Assembly (NCBI GenBank): GCA_003283765.1
Contig: QBVY01000002.1
Coordinates: forward strand, 1 to 64,000
DNA length: 64,000 bases
Direction: 5' to 3'
Source: SAR86 cluster bacterium AG-313-N18
GTDB taxonomy: Bacteria; Pseudomonadota; Gammaproteobacteria; Magnimaribacterales; D2472
The notes beneath the pieces were generated by a model. That model saw nothing but the letters and a program-made list of their open reading frames with translations, was not told the origin of the DNA and ran no database searches. Both the position numbers and the translations under genes were made by a program. Shown here one piece after another: positions 49,033 to 61,053 of this stretch (the stretch's first letter is position 1; the number at the start of each line of letters is the position of its first letter).

Positions 49033-50277
49033 ATGTCAATAGAAATAAAGTCCCCAACATTCCCAGAGTCTGTAGCAGACGGAACCATTGCAAACTGGGT
49101 TAAGCAAGAAGGTGAATCTGTTAAGCAAGATGAAGTTATAGCAGAAATTGAAACAGATAAAGTTGTATTAGAAGTCGTTGCCCCATTTGATGGCGTCATT
49201 TCCAAAGTTTTGAAACCAGCAGGTGAGGTAGTTTTAAGCGCTGAGTTAATAGCAGAATTTGAAAAAGGAAAACAGCTTGATAGTAAAGAAATATCAGCTC
49301 CAGAAAAAAATTCTAGCTCAAGCGAGCAACAAAAATCTGATAAAAATAATTTGGAGGACTCTGAATCAAAAGAGAATGGACCTGCGGTTAAAAAATTATT
49401 GAAAGAGCATGACCTTGATGTTAATGCTATTGATGGATCAGGAAAAGATGGGAGAATTACTAAAGCAGATGTGGTTAATTACCTTGAGGAATCTTCACCT
49501 AAGAATGAAGAAATAGCATCGGACAGCAACACCCAGAGTTCTGCTAAAACTTCAACTCCTGCATTAACCTCAATGGATAGATTTGAAGAAAGGGTGCCAA
49601 TGTCACGGTTACGCTCAACTATAGCCAATAGATTGTTAACCGTTAAGCAAGAAACCGCTATGCTGACAACATTCAATGAGGTAGATTTAAAGCCAATTAA
49701 AGATCTAAGAGTAAAATATGGCGAAGATTTTTTTGCAGAGCATGGGGTAAAGCTTGGATTCATGGGATTTTTTGTCTTAGCAGCAGTTCAGGCTCTAAAA
49801 AAGTTTCCAGTGGTGAATGCTTCTATTGATGGAAGCGATATTGTTTATCATGGCTATCAGGATGTAGGTGTAGCGGTCTCAACTGAAAGAGGATTGGTTG
49901 TTCCAGTAATTAGAGATGCTGATAATTTGAGATTAGCAGATGTTGAAAAATCAATTTTAGATTATTCAGATAAAGCCAAGAATGGAAAGCTTTCAATTGC
50001 TGAAATGCAGGGCGGTACTTTTACTATCTCAAATGGAGGTGTTTTTGGATCCTTGTTATCTACCCCAATTTTAAATGCTCCGCAGACTGCTATTCTAGGA
50101 ATGCACACCATTCAAGATAGACCAGTTGTTATAGATGGTGAAATAGTTATAAGGCCTATGATGTATCTTGCTCTTAGTTATGATCATCGCCTTCTAGATG
50201 GAAAGGAGGCTGTAGCATTTTTGATTGCTATAAAAGATCAATTAGAGTCTCCAGAAAAACTCCTTTTAAACTTATGA
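49033..50277 (+). CDS. sucB: Dihydrolipoyl succinyltransferase (E2)
   Basis: Core of the 2-oxoglutarate dehydrogenase complex. One lipoyl domain (lipoyl Lys about residue 43 in ETDKVVLEV), a flexible Ser/Glu-rich linker, the E3-binding domain ([31 protein letters not shown], about 117-150), a second linker, and the catalytic domain from about 185 with the active-site [13 protein letters not shown]. 414 residues, normal. Confidence 0.97.
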   Translation: MSIEIKSPTFPESVADGTIANWVKQEGESVKQDEVIAEIETDKVVLEVVAPFDGVISKVLKPAGEVVLSAELIAEFEKGKQLDSKEISAPEKNSSSSEQQKSDKNNLEDSESKENGPAVKKLLKEHDLDVNAIDGSGKDGRITKADVVNYLEESSPKNEEIASDSNTQSSAKTSTPALTSMDRFEERVPMSRLRSTIANRLLTVKQETAMLTTFNEVDLKPIKDLRVKYGEDFFAEHGVKLGFMGFFVLAAVQALKKFPVVNASIDGSDIVYHGYQDVGVAVSTERGLVVPVIRDADNLRLADVEKSILDYSDKAKNGKLSIAEMQGGTFTISNGGVFGSLLSTPILNAPQTAILGMHTIQDRPVVIDGEIVIRPMMYLALSYDHRLLDGKEAVAFLIAIKDQLESPEKLLLNL

Positions 50278-52861
<2,584 letters not shown>

Positions 52862-52865
<4 letters not shown>

Positions 52866-53731
52866 GCATATTGGTAGATAAAAATACACGTCTTTTAGTT
52901 CAAGGTTTCACTGGCTCTCAAGCTACTTTACATTCAGAGCAGTCTATTGAATATGGAACAAATATTGTTGGTGGAGTCACCCCAGGCAAAGGAGGGCAAA
53001 CCCATCTTAGTGTGCCTGTTTTTAATTCAGTACATGAAGCTGTTGAAGCAGTTCAGCCAAATGCTTCAATCATTTTTGTTCCAGCTAAATTTTGTAAAGA
53101 TTCTATTTTAGAGGCTGCTGATGCTGGAATTAAATTGATAATATGCATTACAGAGGGAGTGCCTACTTTAGACATGCTGATTGTAAAAAAGAGGGTTGAT
53201 GAGCTGGGCATTACTTTGATCGGTCCTAACTGTCCTGGAATAATCACTCCGGGTGAGGCCAAGTTAGGAATAATGCCAGGCAGCATTCACTTGGAGGGTT
53301 CAGTAGGTATCATTTCAAGATCTGGCACGTTGACTTACGAGGCCGTGAAGCAAACTAGTGATCTTGGTCTTGGCCAGAGCACATGCGTTGGTATTGGGGG
53401 AGATCCAATTCCCGGAACATCATTTATTGATGTTTTGAAGATGATGGAATCTGATGATCAAACTAAAGCCATAGTTATGGTTGGTGAAATTGGAGGAACA
53501 GCTGAAGAGGAAGCTGCTGAGTTCATCAAAAATAATATTTCTAAGCCTGTAATTTCATATATTGCGGGACAAACTGCACCCGCGGGCAAGAGAATGGGGC
53601 ATGCAGGAGCAATCATTGCTGGTGGGAAAGGGACAGCTGCGGATAAAATTAAGAAGCTTGAGGAGTGCGGTGTTCATATAGCAGAAAACCTGCTTCAAAT
53701 TGGCAAAAAGGCTAAGGAAGTTCTGGATTAG
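52862..53731 (+). CDS. sucD: Succinyl-CoA synthetase alpha subunit
   Basis: CoA-binding subunit with the phospho-His. [33 protein letters not shown] binds Co[37 protein letters not shown], and catalytic His in [17 protein letters not shown]. 289 residues, normal. Its last 20 bases overlap the convergent MATE gene. Confidence 0.97.
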
Positions 53732-55115
53732 TTTTGGTAATAAATTTATTCGCAATATAATTTAGTCTAGGAATAATTAGACATGCAAAGGCTGCTAGAC
53801 CAGTAATCATTCCAATCCAAATCCCCGCTGGACCCAGAGAATTACTCGATATCCCATGGTAAGTAAGATAATATCCGCCCGGCAAAGCAATAAACCAGTA
53901 AGTTAAAATTAGCATCAGCATTGGGGCAAATGTGTCTTTGTAACCCCTAAGACTTCCCAAGGCCCCCATTTGCATCCCATCAGGAATTTGAAAGATTGCA
54001 GCAAAGAGCAGGAGATTTATTGCGATAGCCATAACTGCAACATCGGCAGTATACAAAGAAACAAGAGCCTCCCTAAAGGCAAGAATTATTATTGTATTTA
54101 CTATTGCACCAATTAAGCATATTAAAACTGCTACATGAGAGGCGTACTTTGCTTGTAGAAGATTTTTTTCTCCTACAAGATTGCCTATTCTTGTTGCTGC
54201 GGCTAGCCCGAAAGACAAAGGCAAAATAAAGAAAACACTAGCAATATTTATTGCTACTGTATGAGCGCTTATTACTGTTGCGCCAAGCGAGCCTAGTATC
54301 AAAGCTGCGCCTGAAAACATACTTAATTCTACAAATACCCCAAATCCAATTGGCACCCCAAGTTTTAAAGCTTCCCTAGTAGTTTCAGTGTTGGGACCAG
54401 AAAATTTTGAGAATAATTTAGTGGGCCCATATTCTTTCTTTTTTAGAATCACTAGCATCAAAACAAGCAAACCAATAATGATATTAATCGATGTTGCAAT
54501 TCCACATCCAACCCCACCCATAGGAGGTATTCCAAAATATCCATATACAAAAATGATATCAAGCGGAATATTTAATAACATGCCAATAAAAGCAACCCAA
54601 AAAACTGGAAGAGTGAGGCCCATGCCCTCGCTATAGCAACGCAGACAAGTGAAAAGCATATTAGCAATAAAGCCGAATGACATTGCTTTTAAGTATCCAT
54701 CTGAAATTTGAGCAATATTTTCTTCAATATCAAAAAAAGGAATAAAAATACTTAAATTTCTATAAAGAATGAAACCGATGAAACCCAAGACTAATGCAAC
54801 CCAAAGAATTTCCCTTACTTTTTGTCCAATTTCCTCATATTTCTTTGCTCCAAATAATTGTGCAACTATTGGAGTTACTGCGAACAAACAACCCCCCAGA
54901 AGAAAATAAAAGGGCATAGAAAGAGCATTCCCGATAGCTAATCCAGATAGATCTAGCGCACTTGCTCGACCTGCAACAATAGTGTCTGTTACTCCCATAC
55001 CCATATATGAGATTTGAGATCCATATATTGGAATTCCAATTTTGAGTAATTGCTTTAATTCTTTAATTAAGTTTTTCAAAAAAATAAGCCCAGAAATTTC
55101 TCGGTACTTTATCAT
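53712..55115 (-). CDS. MATE-family multidrug/cation efflux protein (NorM-like)
   Basis: Twelve-span inner-membrane exporter, 467 residues. Typical blocks: [35 protein letters not shown] in the first half, [19 protein letters not shown], and the parallel second half [59 protein letters not shown]. Substrates are probably cationic drugs or dyes coupled to Na+ or H+; not derivable from sequence. It overlaps the sucD end by 20 bases. Confidence 0.9.
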   Translation of the reverse strand: MIKYREISGLIFLKNLIKELKQLLKIGIPIYGSQISYMGMGVTDTIVAGRASALDLSGLAIGNALSMPFYFLLGGCLFAVTPIVAQLFGAKKYEEIGQKVREILWVALVLGFIGFILYRNLSIFIPFFDIEENIAQISDGYLKAMSFGFIANMLFTCLRCYSEGMGLTLPVFWVAFIGMLLNIPLDIIFVYGYFGIPPMGGVGCGIATSINIIIGLLVLMLVILKKKEYGPTKLFSKFSGPNTETTREALKLGVPIGFGVFVELSMFSGAALILGSLGATVISAHTVAINIASVFFILPLSFGLAAATRIGNLVGEKNLLQAKYASHVAVLICLIGAIVNTIIILAFREALVSLYTADVAVMAIAINLLLFAAIFQIPDGMQMGALGSLRGYKDTFAPMLMLILTYWFIALPGGYYLTYHGISSNSLGPAGIWIGMITGLAAFACLIIPRLNYIANKFITKTNPELP

Positions 55116-55193
55116 ACAAGGACTGAAATAAAATGGAGAGAAGAAATTAGGAAAGACAGTCGCCCATATTGGCTTAAAAAGGTAACCTCAAAG

Positions 55194-55865
55194 TTGACCA
55201 TTAGATATGTCAACAGATTTATTCGTCCCCAATTTAAATCTCTAGGGAAAGGACCAGTATTTTTTAAACCGAGGTATGTAAAATTATTTGGTTCTAATAT
55301 TTCAGTTGGAAATTTTCCAACATTTATCTCTGCACCAGATGATTATATTCAAATTACTAGCTGGGATACCGGAGACTGGAATGGAAAAGTTGATATAGGA
55401 AATTATGTTTTAATTTCACCAGGGGTCAGAATTATGGCCGCTGAGAGTATTTCTATTGGAGATTCATGCATGTTTGGTCATGGCGCATGTATCACAGATG
55501 CAGATTGGCATGGTATTTACGATAGAACAAAGGTGGTTGGAGATCCTAGGCCAGTAGTATTGGAAGAAAATGTTTGGATAGGTGAGGATGCGATGATTTG
55601 CAAAGGAGTAAAAATTGGAGCAAATAGTATTATTGGAGCAAGGTCAGTTGTAACAAAAGATATTCCTAAAAATACTATTTACGCTGGAAACCCTGCTGTA
55701 TTTATAAGAGATATAAATGAAAATGAATTTATAACCCGTGAAGATTTTTTTCACAACCCAGCTAAGCTTGCAAAAGACTTTGACTTGCTTGACCGATATA
55801 CCCTTGGTCAGAATTCTTTCTTAGGCTGGATAAAAAGCATGATCTTTAGAGATAAATCCCATTGA
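55194..55865 (+). CDS. Left-handed beta-helix acyltransferase
   Basis: Hexapeptide-repeat protein of 223 residues: VDIGNYVLISPGVRIMAAESISIGDSCMFGHGACITD, then VVLEENVWIGEDAMICKGVKIGANSIIGARSVVTKDIPKNTIYAGNPAVFIRDI. This is the LbH acyl/acetyltransferase fold that uses acyl-CoA as donor, with catalytic His probably in DADWHGI or FGHGACI. The acceptor is unknown. TTG start; it overlaps pdxB by four bases. Divergent from the MATE gene over 78 bases. Confidence 0.8.
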   Translation: MTIRYVNRFIRPQFKSLGKGPVFFKPRYVKLFGSNISVGNFPTFISAPDDYIQITSWDTGDWNGKVDIGNYVLISPGVRIMAAESISIGDSCMFGHGACITDADWHGIYDRTKVVGDPRPVVLEENVWIGEDAMICKGVKIGANSIIGARSVVTKDIPKNTIYAGNPAVFIRDINENEFITREDFFHNPAKLAKDFDLLDRYTLGQNSFLGWIKSMIFRDKSH

Positions 55866-56992
55866 TCAACATAGCTGCAGATTCGCAGATTCCTGAAATT
55901 GAAAACAAATTGGCTGAGTTTTTTGATGATGATTATTCATTTAAGTCATTTGATTCAAGTATTGTTTCCTCTAGTGATTTTATAAATATTGATGCCTTGT
56001 TAGTACGCTCAACTCTTTTTATTGATGAGGGAATATGTGCGGATACAAGGATTCGCTATGTTGGTTCTGCAACTGCAGGAATTAATCACTTAGATATAAA
56101 TTATTTAGATGCTCAAAATATTTCTTGGTCTCATGCACCTGGATGCAATGCTTTTAGTGTCATTCATTATGTAATGGCTGCAATTGGAGAGTTGATAAAA
56201 GATGGTCTTTTCAATACTAGCCAAAGCATTGGAATAGTGGGTTATGGCAATATTGGAAGAGGGTTATATAAAATTCTTAAGGCTTTAAACTTTGAAGTTT
56301 ATGCATGCGACCCATTTCTATCACATTCTGAATTAGTAAATTTAGATAGCATTCTTGAATGCGATTTAATAACTATTCATGCCCCCCTGACAGAGGCAGA
56401 TAAACATCCAACATTTAATTTAATTAACGAATCTCATATTCAGAAATTTTCAAATAAAATTCTCATTAACACCTCAAGAGGAGAGATCATATCCGAAGCT
56501 TTTCTGTTTAAAGCAAATGACCTAATTTATATTTCTGATGTTTGGGTTAATGAACCTAACCCAAGTCTAGAAATAATAAAAAAATCCTATATTGCAACAC
56601 CTCATATCGCAGGATACAGCATAGATGGAAAGCTAAATGGAGCAAAAATTATTGCTGAGGAATGTGCAAAAGCCTTTAATTGCCTAAAACTAAAATCGAT
56701 CAAACCTTTGATGTCACCAGACTGGCCATATGAGCTTCAAAATATAATTACAGATATTAGTAGAATGTCATTCCCAGCTACACTTTTTCATAAAGAGCTT
56801 GACTTAAAATTAATTTCAGATACGTTCAAAGCGTTATCAAGCAAAGATTTAGAAAAGGGTTTTAGATCCCTAAGGACAAATCATCCACCGCGACATGATT
56901 TTAATTGCTATTCATTTAGGGGCATGAGCAAATTAGACAAAGATATAGATCTTAAGTTTTTTGATGAATTAAGAAGAGCAGGAAATCTCTAA
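55862..56992 (+). CDS. pdxB: Erythronate-4-phosphate dehydrogenase
   Basis: Second step of the DXP-dependent pyridoxal phosphate pathway. D-2-hydroxyacid dehydrogenase fold: DALLVRSTLFIDEGI, RYVGSATAGINHLDINYL, NAD motif GIVGYGNIGRGLYKILK, LINTSRGEIISE (catalytic Arg) and ATPHIAGYSIDGK (catalytic His), plus the C-terminal PdxB dimerisation domain. 376 residues, normal. TTG start overlapping the upstream gene; 3' end overlaps convergent selO by 24 bases. Confidence 0.93.
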   Translation: MINIAADSQIPEIENKLAEFFDDDYSFKSFDSSIVSSSDFINIDALLVRSTLFIDEGICADTRIRYVGSATAGINHLDINYLDAQNISWSHAPGCNAFSVIHYVMAAIGELIKDGLFNTSQSIGIVGYGNIGRGLYKILKALNFEVYACDPFLSHSELVNLDSILECDLITIHAPLTEADKHPTFNLINESHIQKFSNKILINTSRGEIISEAFLFKANDLIYISDVWVNEPNPSLEIIKKSYIATPHIAGYSIDGKLNGAKIIAEECAKAFNCLKLKSIKPLMSPDWPYELQNIITDISRMSFPATLFHKELDLKLISDTFKALSSKDLEKGFRSLRTNHPPRHDFNCYSFRGMSKLDKDIDLKFFDELRRAGNL

Positions 56993-58393
56993 ATTTTTTG
57001 CCCAATTCGGCGATCTATTAGCAAAATGTTCATATTGCTCTAACTCATCATAAGGAGAAGTGATAACCTCAATCAATGTTTCAAGCGCAGAGAAATCTGA
57101 ACTTTCAGCCGCTTCTATAACTTCTTGGGCCATATAATTTCTTAGAATATATTTCGGATTATTTGCATTCATGAGCAATATTTTTTTAGCAATAGGTATA
57201 GATTCTTTGTTATGACGTTCTTGATAGGATTTTATCCAAGACATACTAACATTTGAATTTAATTCATTTGTTTTAACTGATGTTACAGCCTGAGAAAGAT
57301 TTCTAAATGTGTTTGTATAATCTAGTTTTTCAGATTCCATGATATCTAATAAACCTTGAATTAATTGAGCATCCTCATTATGTGATTTGGTAAACCCAAG
57401 TTTTTTTCTGTACAACTCAGCTAGCTTATTTTTAAAAATTAATTCATATGTTTTCAAAATCTCATCTTGGGTTTCCTCAGAAATTAGTGAAGATAATGCA
57501 TGGCCAAGAGCAGAACAGTTCCATAATCCTATATATGGTTGGTTCTTAAATGCATATCTTCCCTGATGATCAGAGTGATTGCAGACATAACTTGGAAGGT
57601 AGTCTTCCATAAAACCATATGGACCATAATCAAATGTCTCTCCTAAAATACTCATATTGTCAGTATTCATAACACCATGGCTAAAGCCATTAGCTTGCCA
57701 TAGAGCTATCATGCATGCTGTTTGCTCAACAACTGACCTAAAAAATTCCTCGTATTTATTTTGAGATTTTGAAAAGTAAGCAGGATAGTTATCAATACAA
57801 AAGTCAGTTAGAACTTTAACGTACTCTGGCTTATTGTTGTAATGAAAATATTCAAAATTGCCAAATCTGATATGTGTTTTGGCTGTTCTAGCTAGCATTG
57901 CTGCTGTTTCGCTTTTTTCCCTGATGACTATTTCATCACTGCCAATAATCATTAATGCTCTTGAGGTTGGAATTGATAAAGCATGCATTACCTCCCCACA
58001 TAAATACTCTCTAATTACAGATCTTAAAACAGCTCGACCATCTCCAAATCTAGAGTAGGGAGTTTTGCCAGCACCTTTAAGATGAATATCAACCAAGCCT
58101 TCTGATGAATCTATCTGCCCAAACAATAATCCTCTACCATCACCTAATTGTTCTACATATTGCCCAAACTGATGGCCAGAATATGCCATCGATAGGGGTT
58201 TTAGATTTCCAATTGATAATGAACCATTAAAAATATCTAACAGTTTTTGCGTGTTAATATTTTCGAGACCTAAATCTTTTTTCAATTCAGCATTTTCAAT
58301 AACGAGCAGGGGATTAATAAAGCCCTGCCAATTTTGTAGATTATAAAAGTCCTGAGGAAGCTCAGCATACGCATGAGGTTTTATAGGAATCAT
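56969..58393 (-). CDS. selO: SelO/YdiU protein adenylyltransferase
   Basis: Pseudokinase-fold enzyme that AMPylates proteins, linked to oxidative stress. SMAYSGHQFGQYVEQLGDGRGLLFGQI, HLKGAGKTPYSRFGDGRAVLRSVIREYLCGEVMHALSIPT and GVMNTDNMSILGETFDYGPYGFMEDYLP are unmistakable. It ends in EISCSS, the C-terminal Cys-Ser-Ser where some members have selenocysteine. 474 residues, as in E. coli. It begins the base after the upstream LLM gene stop, so is last in that reverse-strand operon. Confidence 0.95.
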   Translation of the reverse strand: MIPIKPHAYAELPQDFYNLQNWQGFINPLLVIENAELKKDLGLENINTQKLLDIFNGSLSIGNLKPLSMAYSGHQFGQYVEQLGDGRGLLFGQIDSSEGLVDIHLKGAGKTPYSRFGDGRAVLRSVIREYLCGEVMHALSIPTSRALMIIGSDEIVIREKSETAAMLARTAKTHIRFGNFEYFHYNNKPEYVKVLTDFCIDNYPAYFSKSQNKYEEFFRSVVEQTACMIALWQANGFSHGVMNTDNMSILGETFDYGPYGFMEDYLPSYVCNHSDHQGRYAFKNQPYIGLWNCSALGHALSSLISEETQDEILKTYELIFKNKLAELYRKKLGFTKSHNEDAQLIQGLLDIMESEKLDYTNTFRNLSQAVTSVKTNELNSNVSMSWIKSYQERHNKESIPIAKKILLMNANNPKYILRNYMAQEVIEAAESSDFSALETLIEVITSPYDELEQYEHFANRSPNWAKNLEISCSS

Positions 58394-59416
58394 TTATCCT
58401 TTTGCAATTTGAATTAAATGACTAACATGTTCATCCTTTGAATGATCAGCGCCTAAATGCTCGACTTCATTCCACATTGCTGCACTGCAAATAGGACCAA
58501 GATCATCTTTTAAGCTGTTAGCCACTTCTTCACCAGTACCACAGAACCCTAAAGTTTCAACCATCTCATCCGTGACTAAAGCAAACATTTCTTCCCATTT
58601 TCCTTCCACAGATAATTTATGCAAAGCTTCATTGATATCTCCCCAGCCATGAAAATCAAGAGCTGGCCTATAGGTTCTGGTTGAAGCATAAAAACTGATC
58701 CTTGCAGCGACATTTCTTTTAGCTGTTTTAAGATCCTCCTCTGTTTCTCCGGTTGCAATGAATCCACCCCAAAGTAATTCACATTCTTTGGGATCTCTAT
58801 TTGACTTTTTTGCGCCCTCAATTACAGCTGGCAAAATAATATCATTAATATATTTTGGAGAGCACATTGGATGAAGTAATAATCCGTCAGCTACTTCACC
58901 AGCAATTCTTGCCATTCCAGGTCCAAGACCGGAAACATAAATTGGAGGTACATCGCAATCCATGGGTGGAGGAGTGAACATTGGAGTCATAAGGGTATGA
59001 GTATAGTGCTCGCCTTGAAAGTCCAATTTTTCTCCAGTTTTCCATGTATTCCAAATGGCTTTGACGGCAAGAATATATTCGCGCATTCTTGGTGCTGGTG
59101 GTGACCAAGGTACACTGAACCTTCTTTCATTATGTCCTTTAACTTGCGTTCCTAAGCCAAGTTGAAAACGACCATCACTGAATGATTGCAAGTCCCAACC
59201 CATGTTTGCAACTGTCATAGGGCTCCTTGGAAAAGCTATAGCTAATCCAGTCCTAACAATCATTTTTTTGGAATGCTCTAATCCAAGTAGAACAGGAAGG
59301 AAAGGTTCATTATTTAGCTCTCCGGAAACGAGCGCATCATACCCAAGAGATTCTGCATGTTTGACTATCTCGATAGTATTTTTTGACAAACCAGGTATGT
59401 AAGTTTCTATTCTCAT
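58394..59416 (-). CDS. Luciferase-like (LLM-class) flavin oxidoreductase, TIGR03617-like
   Basis: TIM-barrel oxidoreductase of 340 residues. HAESLGYDALVSGELNNEPFLPVLLGLEHSKKMIVRTGLAIAFPRSPMTVANMGWDLQSFSDGRFQLGLGTQVKGHNERRFS is typical of the actinobacterial MSMEG_2256-type family annotated as F420-dependent. No F420 biosynthesis genes are here, and FMN is the likelier cofactor in a gammaproteobacterium. ATG 59416 (MRIETYIPG) leaves two bases after the ligase stop; the track start would overlap it. Substrate unknown; the two acyl-CoA synthetases upstream suggest lipid or sterol-like catabolism. Confidence 0.82.
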   Translation of the reverse strand: MRIETYIPGLSKNTIEIVKHAESLGYDALVSGELNNEPFLPVLLGLEHSKKMIVRTGLAIAFPRSPMTVANMGWDLQSFSDGRFQLGLGTQVKGHNERRFSVPWSPPAPRMREYILAVKAIWNTWKTGEKLDFQGEHYTHTLMTPMFTPPPMDCDVPPIYVSGLGPGMARIAGEVADGLLLHPMCSPKYINDIILPAVIEGAKKSNRDPKECELLWGGFIATGETEEDLKTAKRNVAARISFYASTRTYRPALDFHGWGDINEALHKLSVEGKWEEMFALVTDEMVETLGFCGTGEEVANSLKDDLGPICSAAMWNEVEHLGADHSKDEHVSHLIQIAKG

Positions 59417-59418
59417 AT

Positions 59419-61053
59419 TTATTCTATCTTTAGTTTTGAGTTTGCAAGGTTTTGAGCCCATTGATAATTTGGTTTACCTGATGGAGCTCTTTCGATTAAA
59501 TCAGAAAACACTATTTCTTTCGGCATCTTGTAACTGGCTATATATTTTGAGGCGCTTTCTTTTATTTCCTCAATAGACAGATCGACCATTTCTCTTCTTT
59601 GAATCACAGCTACTACTTTTTGCCCCCATGTTTTATCCTTCACGCCAACAACAAGACAATCAAAGATATTTGGATGAGCCTTAAGAGCCATTTCAACTTC
59701 CTCTGGAAATATTTTCTCTCCACCAGAATTAATTGAAACACTCCCCCTACCTAGCAAAGTCATTTGACCATCTTCCTCATATTTAGCCATATCTCCTGGT
59801 ATCGAATACCTTTCTCCATTTACTTCAATAAATGTTTTTTCAGATTTTTCTATATCTTTGTAATAAGCAACAGGCACATGACCTTTTCTTGCTAAATATC
59901 CAATTGTTTCTGTATCACTAGGCTGAATAACTTCTAAAGTATCAAGGTTTAAAATTTCACTAAAATTAGGTTTTGTAAATTTTGGGCCCCCGCCAGAGTC
60001 TTTTAATTTTCCATCTTTTGTATGTATATTCACGCCGGTTGCTCCAGTTTCAGAGGACCCAACAGCATCTATTAGGAAAAGATTAGGTAAATATTCTAGG
60101 ATAGTATCTTTGATAGAGGCACTGAAAACAGACGCGGTGCTTGCTAAAACAAATAATGAGGATAGGTCTAAACCTTTCTCCAGTGCAGAGGGGAGCGCAT
60201 CACAAAGAGGCCTTCCCATGGCATCACCTGTGATAGTTAGGTTCATTACTTTTTCTTTAGCAATAATTTCCCAAATATAATCCGCATCAAATGAAATTTG
60301 ATCATTAATTATAAATTTCCATCCTGAAAAGAAAGCATTAAATGATTGCCATTGAGCGGCACCATGCATTAATGGAGCTAATGCGAGAGCAGTTGTTTGG
60401 TCTTGCAAGCATTTATCTGCAAAAGCTTCGGGTGTAGGATATTTTTCTCCCGTTACCGCATCTATGCCTCCACCGAGTGTCATTAAGACATCTTCCATGC
60501 GCCACACCACTCCCTTTGGCATCCCAGTAGTACCGCCTGTATATAGTATATATTTGTCATCCCCTGATCTTTCAACACTTAGTCTAGAATCGTCTTCATC
60601 TAAAATAAGAGCTTCAAAATCATAACTGCCTTCAATGACATCATCAGCGTCTGAACTATCATTAATACAAATAAAATCCTTTAATACAGGAAGATCATTT
60701 TTAATATTATTGAGCTTTGCACCAAACTGTTTGTGATAAAACACAGCTTCCATATCAGCATTATCAATCAGATACTTCAGCTCCTCTTCGACATATCTGT
60801 AGTTTATATTTATCGGAATAGCGCATAATTTATATGCCCCAAGCATCACCTCTAACCACTCTATACAGTTAAAAGCATAAATTCCTATATGACTACCCTT
60901 TTTTATCCCAAGTTTTTTTAAGGCATTTGCTGCTTTATTTGTTCTTGCGTCTAATTCCTGATAAGTTAAACGAGTAGATCCTAGAACAACTGCTTCTCTA
61001 TCTGGAATCCTATCTACAACCCCCTCAAATATGTCAGCAGCATTAAATTCCAT
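59419..61053 (-). CDS. Acyl-CoA synthetase, FadD19-like
   Basis: AMP-forming ANL-superfamily ligase of 544 residues. AMP/P-loop motif YILYTGGTTGMPKGVVWR; DAVGSSETG; hinge GRGSVSINSGGEKIFPEEVE; and the C-terminal Lys in APSGKPNYQW. The GGTTGMPKGVVWR signature resembles that of actinobacterial FadD19/FadD17 acting on steroid side chains or long acyl chains. Substrate is not determined. The start codon overlaps the stop of the upstream synthetase by one base. Confidence 0.87.
   Translation of the reverse strand: MEFNAADIFEGVVDRIPDREAVVLGSTRLTYQELDARTNKAANALKKLGIKKGSHIGIYAFNCIEWLEVMLGAYKLCAIPININYRYVEEELKYLIDNADMEAVFYHKQFGAKLNNIKNDLPVLKDFICINDSSDADDVIEGSYDFEALILDEDDSRLSVERSGDDKYILYTGGTTGMPKGVVWRMEDVLMTLGGGIDAVTGEKYPTPEAFADKCLQDQTTALALAPLMHGAAQWQSFNAFFSGWKFIINDQISFDADYIWEIIAKEKVMNLTITGDAMGRPLCDALPSALEKGLDLSSLFVLASTASVFSASIKDTILEYLPNLFLIDAVGSSETGATGVNIHTKDGKLKDSGGGPKFTKPNFSEILNLDTLEVIQPSDTETIGYLARKGHVPVAYYKDIEKSEKTFIEVNGERYSIPGDMAKYEEDGQMTLLGRGSVSINSGGEKIFPEEVEMALKAHPNIFDCLVVGVKDKTWGQKVVAVIQRREMVDLSIEEIKESASKYIASYKMPKEIVFSDLIERAPSGKPNYQWAQNLANSKLKIE

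Noticed and set aside
59417-59461. Track start of the LLM oxidoreductase
   Set aside because: The extra 15 residues lie inside the upstream ligase coding end; ATG 59416 begins the typical MRIETYIPG strand.
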